Assembly: GCF_000282315.2 (NCBI RefSeq)
Contig: NZ_AKJN02000008.1
Coordinates: 558,001 to 622,000 of the forward strand
Source of the DNA: Pseudomonas sp. GM41(2012)
GTDB lineage: Bacteria > Pseudomonadota > Gammaproteobacteria > Pseudomonadales > Pseudomonadaceae
Direction of reading: 5' to 3'
DNA length: 64,000 nt
Made by a program: the position numbers and the translations under genes. Under the pieces are notes generated by a model. That model saw only the letters and a program-made list of their open reading frames with translations, did not search any database and was not told the origin of the DNA. Of this stretch, positions 60,936 through 64,000 are shown piece after piece (position 1 is the first letter of the stretch; the number at the start of each line of letters is the position of its first letter).

Positions 60936-61822
60936 GCACGATAAATCGTAAAGGCATCATCCTCGCTGGCGGCTCGGGCACGCGTCTGCATCCGTTGACC
61001 CTTGGCGTGTCCAAGCAGATGCTGCCGATCTACGACAAGCCGATGATCTTCTATCCGCTATCGGTGTTGATGCTCGCGGGTATGCGCGAAATTCTGATCA
61101 TCTCTACCCCGGAAGATTTGCCCTGCTTCCGTAAACTGCTCGGTGACGGAAGCCTGTATGGCATCAAGCTGACTTACGCCGAACAGCCTAGCCCGGACGG
61201 CCTGGCGCAAGCGTTCATCATCGGTGAAGAGTTCATTGGCAAGGATCCTTGCTGTCTGATCCTGGGCGACAACATCTTTTACGGTCAGCATTTCTCGGAC
61301 AACCTGCGCTCCGCCAGCTCTCAACAACATGGCGCTACCGTATTCGGCTATCACGTCTCCGACCCGGAACGCTTCGGTGTTGTCGAGTTCGACAAAACCG
61401 GTCGCGCTCTTAGCATTGAAGAGAAACCGCTGAAGCCAAAATCCAACTATGCAGTGACCGGCCTGTACTTCTACGACAACGATGTTGTCGAGATCGCCAA
61501 GAGCATTAAGCCGTCCGAGCGTGGCGAGCTGGAAATCACCGACGTTAACCGCGCCTACCTCGAGCAGAACACTCTCAATGTAGAAATGCTCGGACGCGGT
61601 TTTGCCTGGCTGGACACGGGAACTCACGACTCGTTGCTCGAGGCCAGTCACTTCGTGCACACGATTGAGCAGCGTCAAGGCTTGAAAGTGGCCTGCCTGG
61701 AGGAGATCGCCTACAACAACGGTTGGATTACCGCTGAACAGTTGGGCGCTCAGGCCGATAAGCTGAAAAAGACTGGCTATGGTCAGTACCTGCAAAAACT
61801 GCTGGATTTGGATTCCCTCTGA
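60932..61822 (+). CDS. rfbA: Glucose-1-phosphate thymidylyltransferase RmlA/RfbA
   Basis: A 296-residue nucleotidyltransferase starting the dTDP-sugar route. GIILAGGSGTRLHPLT is the nucleotide loop; KPMIFYPLSVLMLAG, LGDNIFYGQHF and EEKPLKPKSNYAVTGLYFYDN are typical. Feedback-inhibited by dTDP-rhamnose in the family. The rfbC epimerase that normally completes the set is not downstream of it. Confidence 0.96.
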   Translation: MSTINRKGIILAGGSGTRLHPLTLGVSKQMLPIYDKPMIFYPLSVLMLAGMREILIISTPEDLPCFRKLLGDGSLYGIKLTYAEQPSPDGLAQAFIIGEEFIGKDPCCLILGDNIFYGQHFSDNLRSASSQQHGATVFGYHVSDPERFGVVEFDKTGRALSIEEKPLKPKSNYAVTGLYFYDNDVVEIAKSIKPSERGELEITDVNRAYLEQNTLNVEMLGRGFAWLDTGTHDSLLEASHFVHTIEQRQGLKVACLEEIAYNNGWITAEQLGAQADKLKKTGYGQYLQKLLDLDSL

Positions 61823-61876
61823 GTAGAGAGGGTTTACTTTCAAACCTAGCGTTTAATCCGTGCAAGCAGGAATAGC

Positions 61877-62800
61877 ATGCCAGTAAAACATCCCAAGGTT
61901 GCAGTTTTGCTGGCTGCGTACAACGGAATGCAGTGGATTGAGGAGCAACTGGTCTCGATTCTCGGCCAGTTATCGGTCGACGTTACCCTGCACATTAGCA
62001 TCGACCCCTCTACTGACGGCACCGAGGCGTGGTGTAAAGCTTATGCGGCTGAGCATCCAGCAGTTGTAGTGCTTCCGGATGCCAATCGCTTCGGCGGAGC
62101 ATCGCGCAACTTCTTTCGGTTGATCCGGGACGTTGACTTCGATGGCTACGACTTTGTCGCTTTTGCCGACCAGGACGACATCTGGTATCCCGACAAGCTG
62201 CACAGAGCAACCCAGGCGCTGCAGGCACGAGGAGTAGATGCCTACTCCAGTAACGTGACAGCGTTCTGGCCAAGCGGCAAAACCCTTCTGCTGGACAAGG
62301 CGCAGCCTCAGGTCGCCTGGGATTTTTTGTTCGAGGCAGCCGGGCCTGGCTGCACCTATGTCTTTAGAAAAAGCCTGGTAGAAGCCTTGAAAGTCTCGAT
62401 GCTCGCCAACTGGCAGCAACTGCAAGGTGTAACTTTGCATGACTGGTATTGCTACGCCTTTGCGCGCAGTCATGGTTACCGTTGGTATATCGACCCGTTA
62501 CCCAGCATGGATTACCGGCAGCACGAGCGTAATCAGGTCGGTGCCAACACAGGCCTGAGTCCGTTGATCGCTCGTTACAAAACCATTCATGACGGTTGGT
62601 GGTTCGGTCAGGTTCGCCTGATTGCAGATCTGGTGGGGCAGGGGGCGAAGCCCTTTGAAGGCGTCTTGCTGCAATTACGGCGTACGGAACTGATGAAACT
62701 GTCCTTCAGTGCCTGGCAATGCAGGCGCCGGGTACGGGACAAGATTTTCTTCTTTTTTATCTGTTGGGTCACCGCGTTGATAGGAAACAAAGCTCAATGA
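61877..62800 (+). CDS. Glycosyltransferase family 2
   Basis: A 307-residue GT-A enzyme: VAVLLAAYNGMQWIEEQL at the N-terminus, the metal-binding DQDDIWYPDKLHRA, and an acceptor domain with LHDWYCYAFARSHG. It resembles rhamnosyltransferases (RfbF/RgpB-like), which fits the linked dTDP-rhamnose genes, but donor and acceptor are not certain. The last part (RRVRDKIFFFFICWVTAL) is hydrophobic and may bind the membrane. Overlaps the next gene by four bases. Confidence 0.87.
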   Translation: MPVKHPKVAVLLAAYNGMQWIEEQLVSILGQLSVDVTLHISIDPSTDGTEAWCKAYAAEHPAVVVLPDANRFGGASRNFFRLIRDVDFDGYDFVAFADQDDIWYPDKLHRATQALQARGVDAYSSNVTAFWPSGKTLLLDKAQPQVAWDFLFEAAGPGCTYVFRKSLVEALKVSMLANWQQLQGVTLHDWYCYAFARSHGYRWYIDPLPSMDYRQHERNQVGANTGLSPLIARYKTIHDGWWFGQVRLIADLVGQGAKPFEGVLLQLRRTELMKLSFSAWQCRRRVRDKIFFFFICWVTALIGNKAQ

Positions 62801-63759
62801 CAGCCCCAAAGGTATTGGTCACGGGGGCAAGCGGTTTCGTGGGTGAGGCGCTGGTTTTCAGGATGTTGGTGGACAAACAGTTCGCTCCGATCGCAGCCGC
62901 TCGCAGTCCCACCCGGTTACAGGGGTTATGCCCGTTTGTACCCTTTGATCTGAATGATCCTGAAGTCTTGTCTGAGTTGAAGGATGTAAGTGCGGTCGTC
63001 CACGCGGCGGCCAGAGTTCATGTGATGAACGAAATCGCTTCTGATGCCTTGGCCGAGTTTCGCAAGGTCAATGTGGAGGGCACTCTTCGGTTGGCAAAGC
63101 GCGCCGCTGAATCGGGAGTCAAACGCTTCATCTTCATCAGTTCGATCAAGGTCAATGGCGAAAGCACCCAGCCAGGCAAGCCGTTCAAGGCTGACGATAC
63201 TCCGGCCCCGGTGGATCCTTATGGCGTGTCCAAGCACGAGGCTGAACAAGCGCTGAGACAACTTGCTCGTGAAACCGGAATGGAAGTGGTGATTATTCGA
63301 CCGCCATTGATCTATGGGCCGGGGGTTAAAGCCAATTTTCTGAGTATGTTGCGCTGGCTCAACAAAGGTATTCCTTTGCCGTTGGGAGCGGTCAGGAATC
63401 AGCGTAGCCTTGTGGCGATCGGAAACCTGGTGGACCTTATAATCACCTGTATTGATCATCCTGCCGCAGCGAACCAAACCTTTCTGGTCAGTGATGGCCA
63501 GGACTTGTCCACAACTCAAATGCTACGTTGCCTGGGCAATGCGCTCGGGACGAAGGCCTGGCTCTTGCCATTGCCAGAGTGGTTGCTGGTAGTGGCGGCT
63601 TCGGCATTGAGAAAGCAATCCGTTGCTCAACGGATCTGCGGGTCGTTGCAGGTCGACATCAGCAAAAATCGTGAATTATTGGGGTGGACACCCCCCATCA
63701 ACATGGATGAAGCCATGCGCCAAACCGCAGGTCACTATCTGGACGCGCAGACGAAATGA
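62797..63759 (+). CDS. NAD-dependent epimerase/reductase of O-antigen synthesis (WbpV/WbpK-like)
   Basis: A 320-residue SDR: VLVTGASGFVGEALVFRML, AARVHVMNE, SSIKVNGE and catalytic YGVSKHEAEQAL. Such proteins next to WbpL-type transferases reduce or epimerise UDP-4-keto-6-deoxy-HexNAc to give UDP-N-acetylquinovosamine or -fucosamine, the first sugar moved to undecaprenyl phosphate. Plain UDP-glucose 4-epimerase is possible. Start at 62797, overlapping the glycosyltransferase stop; its own stop overlaps the next ATG. Confidence 0.85.
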   Translation: MTAPKVLVTGASGFVGEALVFRMLVDKQFAPIAAARSPTRLQGLCPFVPFDLNDPEVLSELKDVSAVVHAAARVHVMNEIASDALAEFRKVNVEGTLRLAKRAAESGVKRFIFISSIKVNGESTQPGKPFKADDTPAPVDPYGVSKHEAEQALRQLARETGMEVVIIRPPLIYGPGVKANFLSMLRWLNKGIPLPLGAVRNQRSLVAIGNLVDLIITCIDHPAAANQTFLVSDGQDLSTTQMLRCLGNALGTKAWLLPLPEWLLVVAASALRKQSVAQRICGSLQVDISKNRELLGWTPPINMDEAMRQTAGHYLDAQTK

Positions 63760-64000
63760 CTTTTTTGTGGCTGCTACTTGCAGTATTCGTTGTTTCCTGG
63801 GGGCTGACGCTTGTTTTACGTCGTTATGCTTTGGCCAAGAGCTTGATGGATATACCAAATGAGCGCAGCTCTCACTCGGTGCCTACTCCCCGGGGTGGAG
63901 GTGTAGCTATTGTTGTTTCCTTTCTGTTGGCGCTTCTGATCCTTCGTGGTCTTGATTTGATGAGCCTGGCGACGCTCTTTGGTTTGCTGGGGAGCGGCTT
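63756..64000 (+). CDS. wbpL: WbpL/WecA-type undecaprenyl-phosphate sugar-1-phosphate transferase, N-terminal part
   Basis: Incomplete at the window end; 81 codons visible. MTFLWLLLAVFVVSWGL is the first membrane helix, then LAKSLMDIPNERSSHSVPTPRGGGVAIV, whose D-P-N-R-S-H-P-RGGG pattern marks this polyprenyl-phosphate HexNAc-1-P transferase family, followed by a second helix. It should start O-antigen (and perhaps common antigen) synthesis at the inner membrane. In P. aeruginosa wbpL is also next to the epimerase/reductase gene. Confidence 0.88.
   Translation, partial: MTFLWLLLAVFVVSWGLTLVLRRYALAKSLMDIPNERSSHSVPTPRGGGVAIVVSFLLALLILRGLDLMSLATLFGLLGSG

Noticed and set aside
1..64000. CRISPR array, tRNA, rRNA, insertion sequence or prophage
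   Set aside because: No regularly spaced direct repeats, cloverleaf sequences, rRNA stretches, transposase or phage genes were seen on either strand.

Overview
The window is chromosomal DNA of a Pseudomonas, most likely of the P. fluorescens group. Three things point there. The DNA is GC-rich with very few gaps. The gene orders ubiG-mupP-yciK, mtnA-gyrA-serC-pheA-hisC-tyrA/aroA-cmk-rpsA-ihfB and cobO...cobS-marR-MFS-GPx-FadL match orders I know from P. aeruginosa. Paired inverted repeats of several REP families, typical of fluorescent pseudomonads, are scattered through the spacers. I see no rRNA, tRNA, CRISPR array, prophage or insertion sequence.

Layout. 1-256: end of a chemoreceptor. 0.4-3 kb: cystathionine beta-synthase and gamma-lyase (homocysteine to cysteine). 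3-5.5 kb, minus strand: purM-purN plus a DUF3108 envelope protein. 5.8-11.2 kb: DUF2066 protein, AI-2E/PerM-type permease, hda, two NlpC/P60 lipoproteins and an O-methyltransferase. 11.3-13.3 kb, minus strand: a sorbosone-dehydrogenase-like lipoprotein and an unknown protein. 13.46-22.8 kb: a cobalamin riboswitch followed by ten genes of late B12 synthesis (cobO, cobB, bluB, cobD, cobC, cobQ, cobU, cobT, alpha-ribazole phosphatase, cobS). 22.9-24.7 kb: a MarR regulator, an MFS pump and an unlisted 40-residue membrane peptide, with a shared palindromic operator. 24.8-26.7 kb: glutathione peroxidase and FadL porin.

26.8-29.1 kb holds three small unassigned genes and about 1 kb of structured non-coding DNA, the least explained part of the window. 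29.2-34.3 kb: rmuC and a large SLC5-type hybrid histidine kinase (CrbS/MxtR type). 34.5-40.9 kb: TetR/MFS pair, cupin, TDT-family channel, an MFS-acyltransferase fusion and a diguanylate cyclase. 41.3-46.2 kb: the minus-strand operon mtaD-ubiG-mupP-yciK with mtnA divergent. 46.6-58.7 kb: gyrA, serC, pheA, hisC, tyrA-aroA fusion, cmk, rpsA, a small lipoprotein, ihfB, lapA. 59-64 kb: start of an O-antigen locus (rmlB, rmlD, rmlA, a glycosyltransferase, a nucleotide-sugar epimerase/reductase and the start of a WbpL/WecA-type initiating transferase).

Most of this is conserved core genome and I see no obvious new defence or mobile system. The observations most worth checking are: the REP-encoded tail of CobB next to the bluB start; a 14-bp perfect inverted repeat that buries the ribosome-binding site of an MFS gene; twin palindromes flanking a probably leaderless marR; a structured leader and a possible minus-strand small RNA at 27.8-28.6 kb; the unlisted 40-codon gene; and a glutathione peroxidase with Asp where the catalytic Gln is expected. 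All calls are from reading the sequence; no database search was run.
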